NCBI RefSeq assembly: GCF_014257025.1
Contig: NZ_JACMSF010000052.1
Coordinates: 1 to 62,651 of the forward strand
DNA length: 62,651 bases
Direction: 5' to 3'
Source of the DNA: Streptomyces cupreus
GTDB lineage: Bacteria; Actinomycetota; Actinomycetes; Streptomycetales; Streptomycetaceae
Made by a program: the position numbers and the translations under genes. The notes under the pieces are model-generated. The model ran no database searches. It was not told the DNA's origin and saw only the letters and a program-made list of their open reading frames with translations. Of the stretch, positions 7,295 through 16,235 are shown in pieces (positions within the stretch are counted from its first letter, which is position 1; the number at the start of each line of letters is the position of its first letter).

Positions 7295-7867
7295 TCAGGC
7301 GGGGTATGCCCCCGGCCACGGCCCCGGAGCGGCCACCTGCGACTGCTCCTCGACCTTGGTGTCGAACAGCTTGAAGCCCCGGCGCCGGTAATTGTCCATC
7401 GCGTGCTCGCCGTCCAGGCTGCACGTGTGCAGCCACACCCGCTTCGTCTCCGCCCGGCCGGGCCAGCGTTCCGCGAGGTCCCAGGCGCGGGCGACGCCGT
7501 AGGAGAGCAGGTGGCCGCCGATGCGGCGGCCCCGGAAGGCGGGGATCAGGCCGAAGTACTCGATCTCCACGACCCCGTCGTCCTGCGGGTTCAGCTCCAC
7601 GTATCCGGCGGGCGTGCCATGGTCGTGGGCGACCCAGGTCTCCACGCCGGGGCGCTCCAGGTGCTCCTGCCACTGGGCGTAGCTCCAGCCCAGCCGGTCG
7701 ATCCAGCGGATGTCGCCGCCGACGGAGGCGTACAGGAAGCGGCTGAACTCGGGGGAGGGGACCTCGGAGCGGACGATCCGCACGTCCCCCTCGGGGGCTG
7801 CGGCCGACAGCAGGTCGGACGGCGCCGTCTGCTCCAGGGACCAGGTGGTCACGGGGATGTTGGGCAT
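7295..7867 (-). CDS. GNAT family N-acetyltransferase
   Basis: 190 residues from ATG 7867. The GCN5-type fold is recognisable in VEIEYFGLIPAFRGRRIGGHLL (beta-4 and the acetyl-CoA pyrophosphate loop, RGRRIGG in place of Q/RxxGxG/A) and the late DNYRRRGFKLFDT strand. Transfers an acetyl group from acetyl-CoA to an unknown amine. A longer in-frame start exists upstream but adds sequence without similarity that overlaps the next gene. It follows the secreted-protein gene by 17 bp, so the two may be co-transcribed. Confidence 0.85.
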   Translation of the reverse strand: MPNIPVTTWSLEQTAPSDLLSAAAPEGDVRIVRSEVPSPEFSRFLYASVGGDIRWIDRLGWSYAQWQEHLERPGVETWVAHDHGTPAGYVELNPQDDGVVEIEYFGLIPAFRGRRIGGHLLSYGVARAWDLAERWPGRAETKRVWLHTCSLDGEHAMDNYRRRGFKLFDTKVEEQSQVAAPGPWPGAYPA

Positions 7868-7884
7868 GTCGCCCAGGGAATCAT

Positions 7885-9051
7885 CTACCCCAGCGATCTG
7901 TCGATCGTGTTCAGCGGCAGCGAGAACAGGGTCCGTCCCGACTGCGACCAGACCTCGCCGGTCTCCTCCCAGTAGGAGAGGGAGGGCGTCCGCCCGCTCC
8001 AGCACCGACGCGTCTCGTCGGACCCGCAGCGCGTGGCCTCGGCCCCGCTCCTGTCCTGCCGCCACAGCGTGCCGCGCTCCTCCTCGGCCGTCTGCGTCAG
8101 ATACCAGCGGGAGCGGTACGACAGCACCCCGCCGAGGTCCTCCGCCTCGGTCGCGTACGCCTCACTGGCGTTCCCGGTGGCGAGCAGCCCGGTGCGGCCC
8201 GGGTCCGTGCTGAACGCGTACCGCCACAGCCGGTCGCCCCCGCTCGCCACCAGGCTGTCCGGCGAGGTGCTCCGGTCCAGCGAGAGGCCCACGGGGGCCT
8301 GTCCGGCCGAGCGGTACACGCCGACGGCCGGCAGCGCGAACCGGGACCCGTCCGCCCCGGACGCGCGCTGGACGCGGTGCATGTCGTAGACGTACAACCC
8401 GTCCCGCGCGGTGACCAGCAGCTTGTCCTGGTACCAGACCATGCCCGAGACCGCCGAGCGCAGCGGGCGCCAGGCGCGGCCCTCGTCCGTCGGGACGGTG
8501 AGCCGCACCCAGGTGTAGCGGAGGCGGTCGAGGTCGTCCGCGTCGACGAAGGCGACCCGGGAGAGCCGGTCGTCGGACCAGGCGGACAGCACCACGCGGT
8601 GCTCGCCCCAGCGGCCGTCGTCGTCGGCGTCCCCGGAGGTGGTGACCGCGCCGGACCGAAGGCCCCGGGTGTCGGCGGGGTCCCAGCAGTACGCGCGTGT
8701 GGCCGCGGGCGACACCGGCAGCGCCTCGCGCTCGGTGGCCAGGCAGTCGGCGGGGTCGCTCAGGGTGCCGTCGGCGTCGTCGAGGGCCGCGCCGACGCCG
8801 ACGGGCCGGCCCAGCTCCGAGGAGAGCCGGTCCAGGGCCTGCCCGGGCACCAGGTCCTCGCGCAGGCTCAGGGTGTTCAGCTCGGCGCGGGAGGTGAGGG
8901 GCTTGAGCGCCCCGGGATCGTGGTCGACCGTGGCCTGGGAGGCGCTGATCATGGTGGCGGCAGCGGTGAGCGCGAGGGCGGTCCCGGCCAGCACTCCGCG
9001 CAGCGCACGGCCCCGTTTGCGCCGGCGGTGCCTGCCGCGATGCTGTGTCAT
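7885..9051 (-). CDS. Secreted protein of unknown function
   Basis: 388 residues from ATG 9051, with GGGAGGAC just upstream. The N-terminus is very basic (RGRHRRRKRGRALRG) followed by a hydrophobic stretch and ALTAAATMISASQA, a Sec-type signal peptide; twin arginines are present but not in a clean Tat motif. The mature protein has repeated Trp/Tyr-Asp strands such as DKLLVTARDGLYVYDMHRV and GGDRLWRYAFSTDPG, suggesting a beta-propeller. No catalytic motif recognised. Confidence 0.75.
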   Translation of the reverse strand: MTQHRGRHRRRKRGRALRGVLAGTALALTAAATMISASQATVDHDPGALKPLTSRAELNTLSLREDLVPGQALDRLSSELGRPVGVGAALDDADGTLSDPADCLATEREALPVSPAATRAYCWDPADTRGLRSGAVTTSGDADDDGRWGEHRVVLSAWSDDRLSRVAFVDADDLDRLRYTWVRLTVPTDEGRAWRPLRSAVSGMVWYQDKLLVTARDGLYVYDMHRVQRASGADGSRFALPAVGVYRSAGQAPVGLSLDRSTSPDSLVASGGDRLWRYAFSTDPGRTGLLATGNASEAYATEAEDLGGVLSYRSRWYLTQTAEEERGTLWRQDRSGAEATRCGSDETRRCWSGRTPSLSYWEETGEVWSQSGRTLFSLPLNTIDRSLG

Positions 9052-9253
9052 GACGTCCTCCCGAGGGCGGGCCAACTGCGCCTGTTGATCCGTGCGTTGA
9101 CCAAGGAGCAGGTGGGGTGGCCCATGGAGGATGCTACGGCAGTGGGGCACGGTCGGGGACGAAGACCTCGCAAAACGCTCCGCTGGAAGGGCCGAGACGC
9201 GTCGTCGTTCGTCCGCGGCGCCCTCGTGGCTGGTCGCGCGGTTCCCCGCGCCC

Positions 9254-10537
9254 CTATCGGGGCGCCCCCCGGCCGTCTGCCACCCCGGGCGCCGTCGAGT
9301 GCGGTAGCAGATCCCGTGGGTTTTCGGGGAACAGCACATCCACCTCCGCGTCCTCGCAGAAACGATAAGGTCGGTGTTCCAGCAGCCCTCCGAGGTAGCG
9401 CCGTACCCGTGACATCTCGGCCCGGACCGTCACCGTGCGGCCCGCGTCGCCGAACATCTCCTCGGCCAGGCCCGCCGCGCTCAGACCGCCCCGGTACAGG
9501 GCCAGCAGACAGAGCAACTCGGCGTGCCGGGGGCTCAGTTCATGGGTCCAGGTGCCCGCTCCGCCGGTCACCGTCATCGACCAGCGGCGCGGCTGCGACA
9601 GATCGAGCACGATCCGGGTGCGCCCGCGCGGCACCGGCTCGTCGGCGGGCCTGAGCAGCCAGCCGCCCGCCAGCGGCTCCACCGCGCACAGCCCGAGCGG
9701 CGGCAGCCACCGACGGCCCGCCGCAAGCGACTTGGGCAGCGCGATCCGGTTCATGTACGGCATCCCCGTCACCGCCGCGCACCAGCCGTCCCGGTCCACC
9801 ACCAGCGCCCGCCCCGCGAGCCGGGACAACACCGGCGCCGCCACCGCGCGCAGCCGCTCCAGCGAGGTCAGATGCAGCTCCCGCAGCCGCGCCTCGGCAA
9901 GCTTGGCGACGGTGTCCACCCAGGCCAGGGTCGCCGGATGCATGGTCTCCAGCGGTCCGCTGACATCCACCACGCCGATCAGCCGGCCGTCCCGCGGATC
10001 CGTGATGGGGGCACCGGCACAGGTCCAGGTGGCGTGGGTGCGCACGAAGTGCTCGGAGGCGAACACCTGCACCGGGCGGCGCACAACGGCCGGGGTGCCC
10101 ACGCCGTTGGTGCCGACGATGTCCTCCCGCCAGTCCGCGCCGAGTTCAAGGCCCAGCCCGTCGGCCTTGCGCAGCACCGGCGCGCTGCCCTCCCGCCACA
10201 GCACCCGGGCGTCCTCGTCGGCGACGACCATGATGTGGTGGGCGACGTCCGCGACCGACAGCAGCCCCTCGCGCAGGACCGGCAGCACATGCCGCAGCGC
10301 GCCGGTCTCCCGGCGTCGCTGCACCTCCTCGCGGGAGAGCAGCCCCGAGCGGAAGTCATGGTCGGGGTCGACCCCGCTGCGCAGCATCCGGTCCCAGGAC
10401 TGCTCGATCACCGGGCGCGGCGCGACCGGCGCGCGCTGCCCGGAGAGCGTGGCGTTGCGCACGTCGTTGAGCACTCGCGCCGCGCGTGCCGTGTCGACGG
10501 CGGCCAGCTGCGTCACGTCCATCGGTGACAGCGCCAC
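9254..10537 (-). CDS. GAF-domain transcriptional regulator
   Basis: 427 residues from GTG 10537, with GGGGAGGGA upstream. The N-terminal half is the GAF sensor type of acetoin/AcoR-like activators (SWDRMLRSGVDPDH, DWREDIVGTNGVGTPAV, THATWTCAGAPITDPRDG, GVVDVSGPLETMHPATLAWV). There is no AAA+ ATPase module. The C-terminal part (about 340-400: ELSPRHAELLCLLALYRGGL...RRYLGGLLEHRPYRF) looks like a winged helix. Such Streptomyces GAF regulators often sit near alcohol or aldehyde dehydrogenase genes; none is adjacent here. TTGCAACCC repeats lie about 100 bp upstream. Confidence 0.82.
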   Translation of the reverse strand: MALSPMDVTQLAAVDTARAARVLNDVRNATLSGQRAPVAPRPVIEQSWDRMLRSGVDPDHDFRSGLLSREEVQRRRETGALRHVLPVLREGLLSVADVAHHIMVVADEDARVLWREGSAPVLRKADGLGLELGADWREDIVGTNGVGTPAVVRRPVQVFASEHFVRTHATWTCAGAPITDPRDGRLIGVVDVSGPLETMHPATLAWVDTVAKLAEARLRELHLTSLERLRAVAAPVLSRLAGRALVVDRDGWCAAVTGMPYMNRIALPKSLAAGRRWLPPLGLCAVEPLAGGWLLRPADEPVPRGRTRIVLDLSQPRRWSMTVTGGAGTWTHELSPRHAELLCLLALYRGGLSAAGLAEEMFGDAGRTVTVRAEMSRVRRYLGGLLEHRPYRFCEDAEVDVLFPENPRDLLPHSTAPGVADGRGAPR

Positions 10538-10639
10538 GAGTCCCTCCCCGGGGGTGCGTCGGTCGATTCGTGACTGGTCATCTCATAGTGACGCCCATCC
10601 TCGGCGGAAGGGCACACTCCGTCCACAGTGATTGACAAG

Positions 10640-10658
10640 TTGCAACCCCTTGCAACCC
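10640..10658. promoter_or_regulatory. Tandem TTGCAACCC direct repeats
   Basis: Two copies of TTGCAACCC at 10640-10648 and 10650-10658 stand about 105-120 bp upstream of the GAF regulator start, each containing the palindrome TTGCAA. Spacing of 10 bp places them on one DNA face, as for an activator or autoregulatory site. Function inferred only from position and repetition. Confidence 0.4.
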
Positions 10659-10736
10659 TGGTGGTCCGCCATGGGCTGACTGAAACTTGAGCAACGCCGT
10701 CCCGAGCGGCGTTCGCGGCCTCGAACGGGCCGGTGC

Positions 10737-10770
10737 GGGGGTGGTGCCGTGTCGGCGCAGCACCACCCCC
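10737..10770. terminator. Intergenic hairpin after the acyl-CoA dehydrogenase gene
   Basis: Arms GGGGGTGGTGC (10737-10747) and GCACCACCCCC (10760-10770), 12-nt loop. It lies 46 bp beyond the acyl-CoA dehydrogenase stop (10816, minus strand), a natural terminator position. A weaker hairpin (10693-10699 with 10707-10713) follows. No U-run. Confidence 0.55.
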
Positions 10771-10815
10771 GACCATCCGGCGGTTGGCACATCGATGCAG
10801 CCCCGCGCCCCTCGG

Positions 10816-12450
10816 TCAGGCCTCCGGCCTCGACCGGTCCACCACTGACGCCAGGTTCAGTGTTGACGGCAGCGTTCCGAAGGCCGCGCCTCCGTCGCCG
10901 CCCAGGCGTGACGCACAGAACGCGTCAGCCACCTCCGGTGGTGCGAAACGTACGAGCAGCGAACCCTGGAGTACCAGCGCGAGCCGCTCCGTCAGCCTCC
11001 TGGCCCGGCCCTCTACGCCCTCCAGGTCGGCCAGTTCGGTCAGCAGGGCCTTGATCGCGCCGTCCAGGCGGTGGTCGGCGCCGCGGGCTCGGCCGATCTC
11101 CTGGAGGTAGGCGTCGAGGGCGTCCGGTTCCCGGCGCAGGGCCCGCAGTACGTCCAGGGCCTGGACGTTTCCCGCGCCCTCCCAGACCGAGTTCAGCGGC
11201 GACTCCCGTACCAGCCGGGGCATTCCGGACTCCTCGACATAGCCGTTGCCGCCCAGGCACTCGGCCGCCTCGACCGTCACCGGCGTACAGCGCTTGGTCA
11301 CCCAGTACTTGGCGGCCGGCACCGCGATCCGCAGCAGCGCCCGCTCCTGCTCGCCGTCGTCGTCGTAGGCGGCCGCGAGCCGCAGTGCGAGGGTGGTGGC
11401 CGCCTCGGACTCCACGGCGAGGTCGGCCAGGACGTTGCGCATCAGAGGCTTGTCGGCCAGCCTGCCGCCGAAGGCCTCGCGGTGGTCGCAGTGGTGGATC
11501 GCCTGGGCCACCGCCTGCCGCATCAGCCCCGCCGAGCCCAGCACACAGTCCAGCCGGGTCGCCGCCACCATCTCGATGATGGTCCGCACCCCGCGCCCCT
11601 CCTCGCCGACCCGGCGCGCCCAGGTCCCCGCGAACTCGACCTCCGCGGAGGCGTTGGACCGGTTGCCGAGCTTGTCCTTGAGCCGCTGGAGGTGGAAGGG
11701 GTTGCGGGTGTCGTCCTCCAGGACCCGGGGCACCAGGAAGCAGGTCAGTCCGCCCGGGGCCTGGGCGAGCACCAGGAACCCGTCGGACATGGGCGCCGAA
11801 CAGAACCACTTGTGCCCGGTCAGCTCGTAGGACTCCCCGTCGGGCAGCGGCCGTGCGGCCGTCGTGTTGGCCCGTACGTCGCTGCCGCCCTGCTTCTCCG
11901 TCATGGCCATCCCGAACAGCGCCCCGGCCTTGTGCCGGGCAGGCCGCAGCTCACGCTCGTAGATCGTGGAGGTCAGCCGCGGTTCCCATTCGGCGGCCAG
12001 GTCCGGGTCGGTGCGCAGCGCGGGCACGGCGGCGTGGGTCATCGACAGCGGACAGCCGTTGCCGGCCTCGACCTGCGTCCACACCAGGAACCCGGCGGCC
12101 CGCCGCACATGCCCGCCCGGGCGGTTCCAGGCCGCGGTCAGCCCCGCGGCGACCCCCTTGCCGAGCAGCCGGTGCCAGGCCGGATGGAAGTCGACCTCGT
12201 CGACGCGGTTGCCGTAGCGGTCGTGGGTGCGCAGCCGTGGCGGGTTCTCGTTGGCCAGCACACCCCACTCCTGGAGCTGCGACGAGCCGGCCGACCTCCC
12301 CAGCGCCGACAGATCGCCGTGCGCCTCGTCGAGCAGCTCCGGATCGAGGTGCCGTTCGACGGCTGAGGTCAGTGCCAGGTCGGCGGTGTAGACGTCGTAC
12401 CCGACCAGGGGCGGGGGCTGGTTCGTCACGGTGTGGGTGGAGCCGTCCAT
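10816..12450 (-). CDS. Acyl-CoA dehydrogenase, AidB-like
   Basis: 544 residues from ATG 12450. Length and motifs fit the AidB-type branch, larger than the 380-residue beta-oxidation enzymes. Visible are GMAMTEKQGGSDVRANTT (flavin/substrate loop), LTGHKWFCSAPMSDGFLVLAQ, and ECLGGNGYVEESGMPRLVRE followed by NSVWEGAGNV. FAD-dependent oxidation of an acyl-CoA is expected, though AidB homologues are also linked to protection from alkylating agents. No clear electron-transfer partner lies nearby. The start is not certain; a start at 12489 would add 13 basic residues. Confidence 0.9.
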   Translation of the reverse strand: MDGSTHTVTNQPPPLVGYDVYTADLALTSAVERHLDPELLDEAHGDLSALGRSAGSSQLQEWGVLANENPPRLRTHDRYGNRVDEVDFHPAWHRLLGKGVAAGLTAAWNRPGGHVRRAAGFLVWTQVEAGNGCPLSMTHAAVPALRTDPDLAAEWEPRLTSTIYERELRPARHKAGALFGMAMTEKQGGSDVRANTTAARPLPDGESYELTGHKWFCSAPMSDGFLVLAQAPGGLTCFLVPRVLEDDTRNPFHLQRLKDKLGNRSNASAEVEFAGTWARRVGEEGRGVRTIIEMVAATRLDCVLGSAGLMRQAVAQAIHHCDHREAFGGRLADKPLMRNVLADLAVESEAATTLALRLAAAYDDDGEQERALLRIAVPAAKYWVTKRCTPVTVEAAECLGGNGYVEESGMPRLVRESPLNSVWEGAGNVQALDVLRALRREPDALDAYLQEIGRARGADHRLDGAIKALLTELADLEGVEGRARRLTERLALVLQGSLLVRFAPPEVADAFCASRLGGDGGAAFGTLPSTLNLASVVDRSRPEA

Positions 12451-12550
12451 GACTGCGAACCTACCCCTCCGTATCGGGCCGGTCACCACACCGACGCGGC
12501 CGTCCCCGGGGCGGAACGGGAGCGGGCCCGGCGGCGGATACCGTTAGGTC

Positions 12551-13696
12551 GTGCAGCCAGCAAGTGAACCCCCCCAGAGGCCCTCCGGCCGTCTCCACCG
12601 GGCGCGTGCCCTCTACCGGAACGTCTCGAAGCGCAGGACCGCCTGGCTGTTGCTCAAGGACACGGTCAACTCGTGCATCGAGTACCGGATCCTGGGGCTC
12701 GCGGCGGAGGCGGCCTTCTTCACGCTGCTGTCCGTACCGCCGCTGCTGCTGAGCATGATCGGACTGCTCGGCCACGTCGACGACTGGACCGGCACCGACA
12801 CCATCAGCAGCCTGGAGGCCAACCTCATCGAGGCCTCCCGCACGGTCCTGTCCGACAAGGGCGTGCGCCAGATCGCCCAGCCGATCCTCGACGACGTGAT
12901 GAAGGGCGGCCGCCCCGACGTCATCTCCATCGGCTTCCTGTTCGCCCTGTGGTCGGGCTCCCGCGCGGTGAACGTCTTCATAGACACCATCACCGTCATG
13001 TACGGCCTCGACGGTGTCCGCGGCATCGTCAAGACGCGTCTTGTCGCCTTCGTGCTGTTCCTGGTCGCCCTGGTGATCGGCTCGATCGCGCTGCCGCTGA
13101 TGGTGGCGGGCCCGGACGCGGTGCTCAACGTCCTGCCATGGTCGGAGACCCTGGTCCAGGTTCTGTACTGGCCGGTGGTCATCCTGCTGTCCATCGCCTT
13201 CCTCACGACGCTGTACCACGTCTCCGTGCCCGTCCGCTCCCCGTGGATCGAGGACGTCCCCGGCGCCCTGGTGGCCCTCGGCATGTGGGTCCTCGGCAGC
13301 TTCCTGCTGCGGATCTACCTCACCAACACCGTCGAAGGCGCCACGATCTACGGCTCCCTCGCCGCGGCCGTCGCCGTACTGCTGTGGATCGGTGTGTCCG
13401 CGTTCGCGGTGCTCGTGGGGGCCGCGGTGAACGCGGCGATCGACCGGGTCTGGCCGGCCGCCTCGACGGCCGCGGCGCGCGCCGCCAACGAGCGGCTGCG
13501 CGAGGCGCAGGTCGCCGAGTACGTGGCCCGCGCGGCCGCCCACCGCGAGGCCGCCCACGACGATCCGGACGACCCGGACATGCCCTCGGAGTTCCCGGAA
13601 CGCTGGTCGCGCTTCCTGCCCCCCGAGGACGTCACGTCCCGCCTGCGCACCCACGTCAAGAGCACGCATCCCCCGCACAAGCCGGACGGCTCCTGA
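12551..13696 (+). CDS. YihY/BrkB family inner-membrane protein
   Basis: 381 residues from GTG 12551. The YihY/virulence factor BrkB family is seen in the early block CIEYRILGLAAEAAFFTLLSVPPLLLSMIGLLG (quoted in parts: EAAFFTLLSVPPLLLS) and about six hydrophobic segments between residues 45 and 300, including TRLVAFVLFLVALVIGSIAL and WIGVSAFAVLVGAAVNAAID. The C-terminal 80 residues are charged and cytoplasmic. Function in the family is poorly defined; despite old labels it is not RNase BN. Confidence 0.88.
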   Translation: MQPASEPPQRPSGRLHRARALYRNVSKRRTAWLLLKDTVNSCIEYRILGLAAEAAFFTLLSVPPLLLSMIGLLGHVDDWTGTDTISSLEANLIEASRTVLSDKGVRQIAQPILDDVMKGGRPDVISIGFLFALWSGSRAVNVFIDTITVMYGLDGVRGIVKTRLVAFVLFLVALVIGSIALPLMVAGPDAVLNVLPWSETLVQVLYWPVVILLSIAFLTTLYHVSVPVRSPWIEDVPGALVALGMWVLGSFLLRIYLTNTVEGATIYGSLAAAVAVLLWIGVSAFAVLVGAAVNAAIDRVWPAASTAAARAANERLREAQVAEYVARAAAHREAAHDDPDDPDMPSEFPERWSRFLPPEDVTSRLRTHVKSTHPPHKPDGS

Positions 13697-13714
13697 CCGC
13701 GGCCGTCACGCCTT

Positions 13715-14542
13715 CTAGGCGCCCGCCGCCGCGGCCTCCCGGGCGAACTCCGTGAAGTCGCGCGGTACGCGGCCCAGGATCTCGTGGACGGTGTCCGTCA
13801 GGTGGGCGTTGCGGCCGTCCAGCAGGGTCTCGAAGACCTCGACCAGGAAGTCGGCCTCCTCCTGGGGGATGCCGAAGGCGGTCAGGTTCTCCCGGTACGC
13901 CCGCGCCGGCACCGGGAGGTACGTCAGCTCGGCGCCAGTCGCCGCCGACACCTCCGCGACCCCCTGCCGGAAGGACAGCAGACGCGGGCCGGTGAGCTCC
14001 AGCGTCTGCCCCACATACCGGTCCCCGGACGTCAGCACGGCCGCCACCACGTCCGCGATGTCCCGTACGTCGATGAACGGCTCCTCGACCTCGCCCGCCG
14101 GGAAGACCAGCTCCCCGCCCTCGCGCAGCCCGTCCGCCAGCGGGCCCTCGCTGAAGTTCTGGGCGAACCACGCGGCCCGTACGATCGTCCAGTCCGCGCC
14201 CGAGGACCTCAGCGCCTCCTCGGTCGGCAGCGCCTGCTCCTCGCCGCGCGCCGACAGCAGCACCAGCCGTCTCACGCCGAGGCCGACCGCTTCCCGTGCC
14301 AGCGCCCCGATGCCCTCGGCCGCGGCGGGGGAGCCGACGTCGGACGGGTACATCAGGTACGCGGCATCGGCGCCGCGCAGGGTCTGAGCCCAGGTCGTCG
14401 GGTCCTCCCAGTCGAAGCCCCGGGACCGGGTCGCCTCCCGTACGTCAAGACCTGCCGCCCGTACGGCCTGGGCCACCCGGCTGCCGGTACGGCCCGAGGC
14501 GCCGGTCACCATCACTGTCGTGTTCCGCGTGTTCGTCGTCAT
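13715..14542 (-). CDS. NmrA-like NAD(P)-dependent oxidoreductase
   Basis: 275 residues. Starts with a Rossmann nucleotide-binding site, VMVTGASGRTGSRVAQAV (GxxGxxG at about 14-20), and continues with the NmrA/atypical SDR pattern (LLSARGEEQALPTEEALRSS, TIVRAAWFAQNFSEGPL, FIDVRDIADVVAAVL). It lacks the YxxxK of classical SDRs, so it may bind NAD(P) as a redox sensor or quinone reductase rather than act as a dehydrogenase. It is divergent from the AraC gene at 14624, with 81 bp between, a usual layout for a regulator and its target. Confidence 0.88.
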   Translation of the reverse strand: MTTNTRNTTVMVTGASGRTGSRVAQAVRAAGLDVREATRSRGFDWEDPTTWAQTLRGADAAYLMYPSDVGSPAAAEGIGALAREAVGLGVRRLVLLSARGEEQALPTEEALRSSGADWTIVRAAWFAQNFSEGPLADGLREGGELVFPAGEVEEPFIDVRDIADVVAAVLTSGDRYVGQTLELTGPRLLSFRQGVAEVSAATGAELTYLPVPARAYRENLTAFGIPQEEADFLVEVFETLLDGRNAHLTDTVHEILGRVPRDFTEFAREAAAAGA

Positions 14543-14623
14543 GTCCCTCAGTCAACGGCCGCGCGCCCCAACAACCCATCGCTGAACGGCTCATTCCCAT
14601 GCGCGCGCGTCTACGCTGGCGCC

Positions 14624-15559
14624 ATGGATGCCCTGGCAGGCCTTCTGGAGGGCCCACGCGCGCGTGGCGCCTTCATGATCCGCGCGTGCTTCGACCCGCC
14701 CTGGGCCGTCCGCATCGAGGACCGCGCCCCGCTGACCGTGATGCTGATGGTCCGCGGCGAGGCGTGGATCATGCCGGAGTCGGGGGAGCGGGTGCGGCTG
14801 CGCCCCGGCGATATCGCCATCGCGCGCGGCCCCGACCCGTACACCTGCGCCGACGACCCCGACACGGCACCACAGGCGCTGATCCTGCCGGGCGGGGAGT
14901 GCCGCTACCCCGACGGCCGTTCGCTCAACGGCGTCATGGATCTCGGCGTGCGGACCTGGGGCGACCGGCTCGACGGTTCGGCCGTGATGCTGATCGGCAC
15001 CTATCTGTGGCAGGGAGAGGTCAGCGGGCGGCTGCTGGACGCGCTGCCGCCGCTGCTGACGCTCACGGCCGAGGTGTGGGACTGCCCGCTCACCCCGTAC
15101 CTCATGGAGGAGATCGTCCGCGACGAACCGGGCCAGGAGGTGGTCCTGGACCGGCTGCTGGATCTGCTGGTCATCGCGGCGCTGCGAGCCTGGTTCTCGC
15201 GTCCGGAGGCGGAGGCGCCGGCCTGGTACCGGGCGCTGGCGGATCCCGTGGTGGGGCGGGTGCTGCGGCTGGTGCAGGACGATCCGGCGCACCCCTGGAC
15301 GGTGGCGTCGCTGGCGGCGAAGGCGGGGGTGTCACGGGCGGCGCTGGCCCGGCGGTTCACGGAGCTGGTCGGCGAGCCGCCGATGACATACCTCACCGGC
15401 TGGCGCCTCGCCCTCGCCGCGGACGCGATGCGGGACACCGAGGACACGCTCGACGCGATCGCCCGACGGGTCGGATACGGGAGCGCGTTCGCGCTGTCCA
15501 GCGCGTTCAAGCGGGTCTACGGGGTGAGTCCACAGGAGCATCGCGTGAGGGGGACGTAG
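14624..15559 (+). CDS. AraC family transcriptional regulator with cupin sensor
   Basis: 311 residues from ATG 14624. Residues 10-190 form a cupin-like sensor (LTVMLMVRGEAWIMPESGE, VRLRPGDIAIARGPDPYTC). Residues 205-305 carry two helix-turn-helix motifs (WTVASLAAKAGVSRAALARR and DTLDAIARRVGYGSAFALSS) ending FKRVYGVSPQEHR, typical of AraC. It probably controls the divergent NmrA-like gene and, 4 bp downstream, the second regulator. The ligand is unknown. Confidence 0.9.
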   Translation: MDALAGLLEGPRARGAFMIRACFDPPWAVRIEDRAPLTVMLMVRGEAWIMPESGERVRLRPGDIAIARGPDPYTCADDPDTAPQALILPGGECRYPDGRSLNGVMDLGVRTWGDRLDGSAVMLIGTYLWQGEVSGRLLDALPPLLTLTAEVWDCPLTPYLMEEIVRDEPGQEVVLDRLLDLLVIAALRAWFSRPEAEAPAWYRALADPVVGRVLRLVQDDPAHPWTVASLAAKAGVSRAALARRFTELVGEPPMTYLTGWRLALAADAMRDTEDTLDAIARRVGYGSAFALSSAFKRVYGVSPQEHRVRGT

Positions 15560-15563
15560 ACCC

Positions 15564-16235
15564 GTGTACCGGGAAAGGCCGTCCCGGCTCTCCGGCGCCT
15601 TCGTCTGGGCGACCACGTCGTCCGGCGCCGGGCGCGTCCTGCCCGACGGCTGCATGGATCTGCTGTGGCACGAAGGGCGGCTGATCGTCGCGGGCGCCGA
15701 CACCCGGGCCTACGTCACCGAAGGCGAGGAGGGCAGTTGGTTCGGCGTGCGCTTCTACCCGGGTTCCGCGCCCGCCTTCCTGGGCGTGCCCGCGCACGAA
15801 CTGCGCGACCGCCGCGTCGGCCTCGCCGAACTGTGGCCCGCCTCCGAGGTACGGCGACTGTCCGGCCGTATCGAAGGAGCGGCCGACCTGCCGACCGCGC
15901 TGGAGGAGGTCGTGCTGGAGCGCGCCGAGGCGCCCGATCCCCTGCTGCGACGGCTGGTGGGCGCTCTGGACGAGGGACGGGCCGTCGGCGCCACCGCCGA
16001 TGAACTCGGGCTCGGCGCACGGCAGTTGCACCGGCGGGCGCTGGACGCGTTCGGGTACGGGCCCAAGACGCTCGCCCGCATTCTGCGCTTCCGGCGGGCG
16101 CTGGGCCTCGCTCGCGCCGAGGTGCCGTTCGCTCAGGCGGCGGCCCGCGCCGGGTTCGCCGACCAGGCCCATCTGGCGCGGGACGTGAAGGAGTTGGCCG
16201 GGGTGCCGCTGGGCGAGCTACTCGGCCGCCGCTAG
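15564..16235 (+). CDS. AraC-type helix-turn-helix regulator
   Basis: 223 residues from GTG 15564, 4 bp after the preceding AraC gene. N-terminal residues 1-110 resemble the DUF6597-type sensor (VLPDGCMDLLWHEGRLIVAG, GVRFYPGSAPAFLGVPAHEL). The C-terminal 100 residues contain an AraC HTH (LGARQLHRRALDAFGYGPKT, FAQAAARAGFADQAHLARDV). It overlaps the convergent VOC gene tail by 18 bp. Target genes unknown; two regulators in tandem next to one oxidoreductase is notable. Confidence 0.83.
   Translation: MYRERPSRLSGAFVWATTSSGAGRVLPDGCMDLLWHEGRLIVAGADTRAYVTEGEEGSWFGVRFYPGSAPAFLGVPAHELRDRRVGLAELWPASEVRRLSGRIEGAADLPTALEEVVLERAEAPDPLLRRLVGALDEGRAVGATADELGLGARQLHRRALDAFGYGPKTLARILRFRRALGLARAEVPFAQAAARAGFADQAHLARDVKELAGVPLGELLGRR

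Noticed and set aside
9052..9339. N-terminal extension of the secreted protein
   Set aside because: It would bury the signal peptide behind about 95 residues; ATG 9051 with GGGAGGAC fits better.
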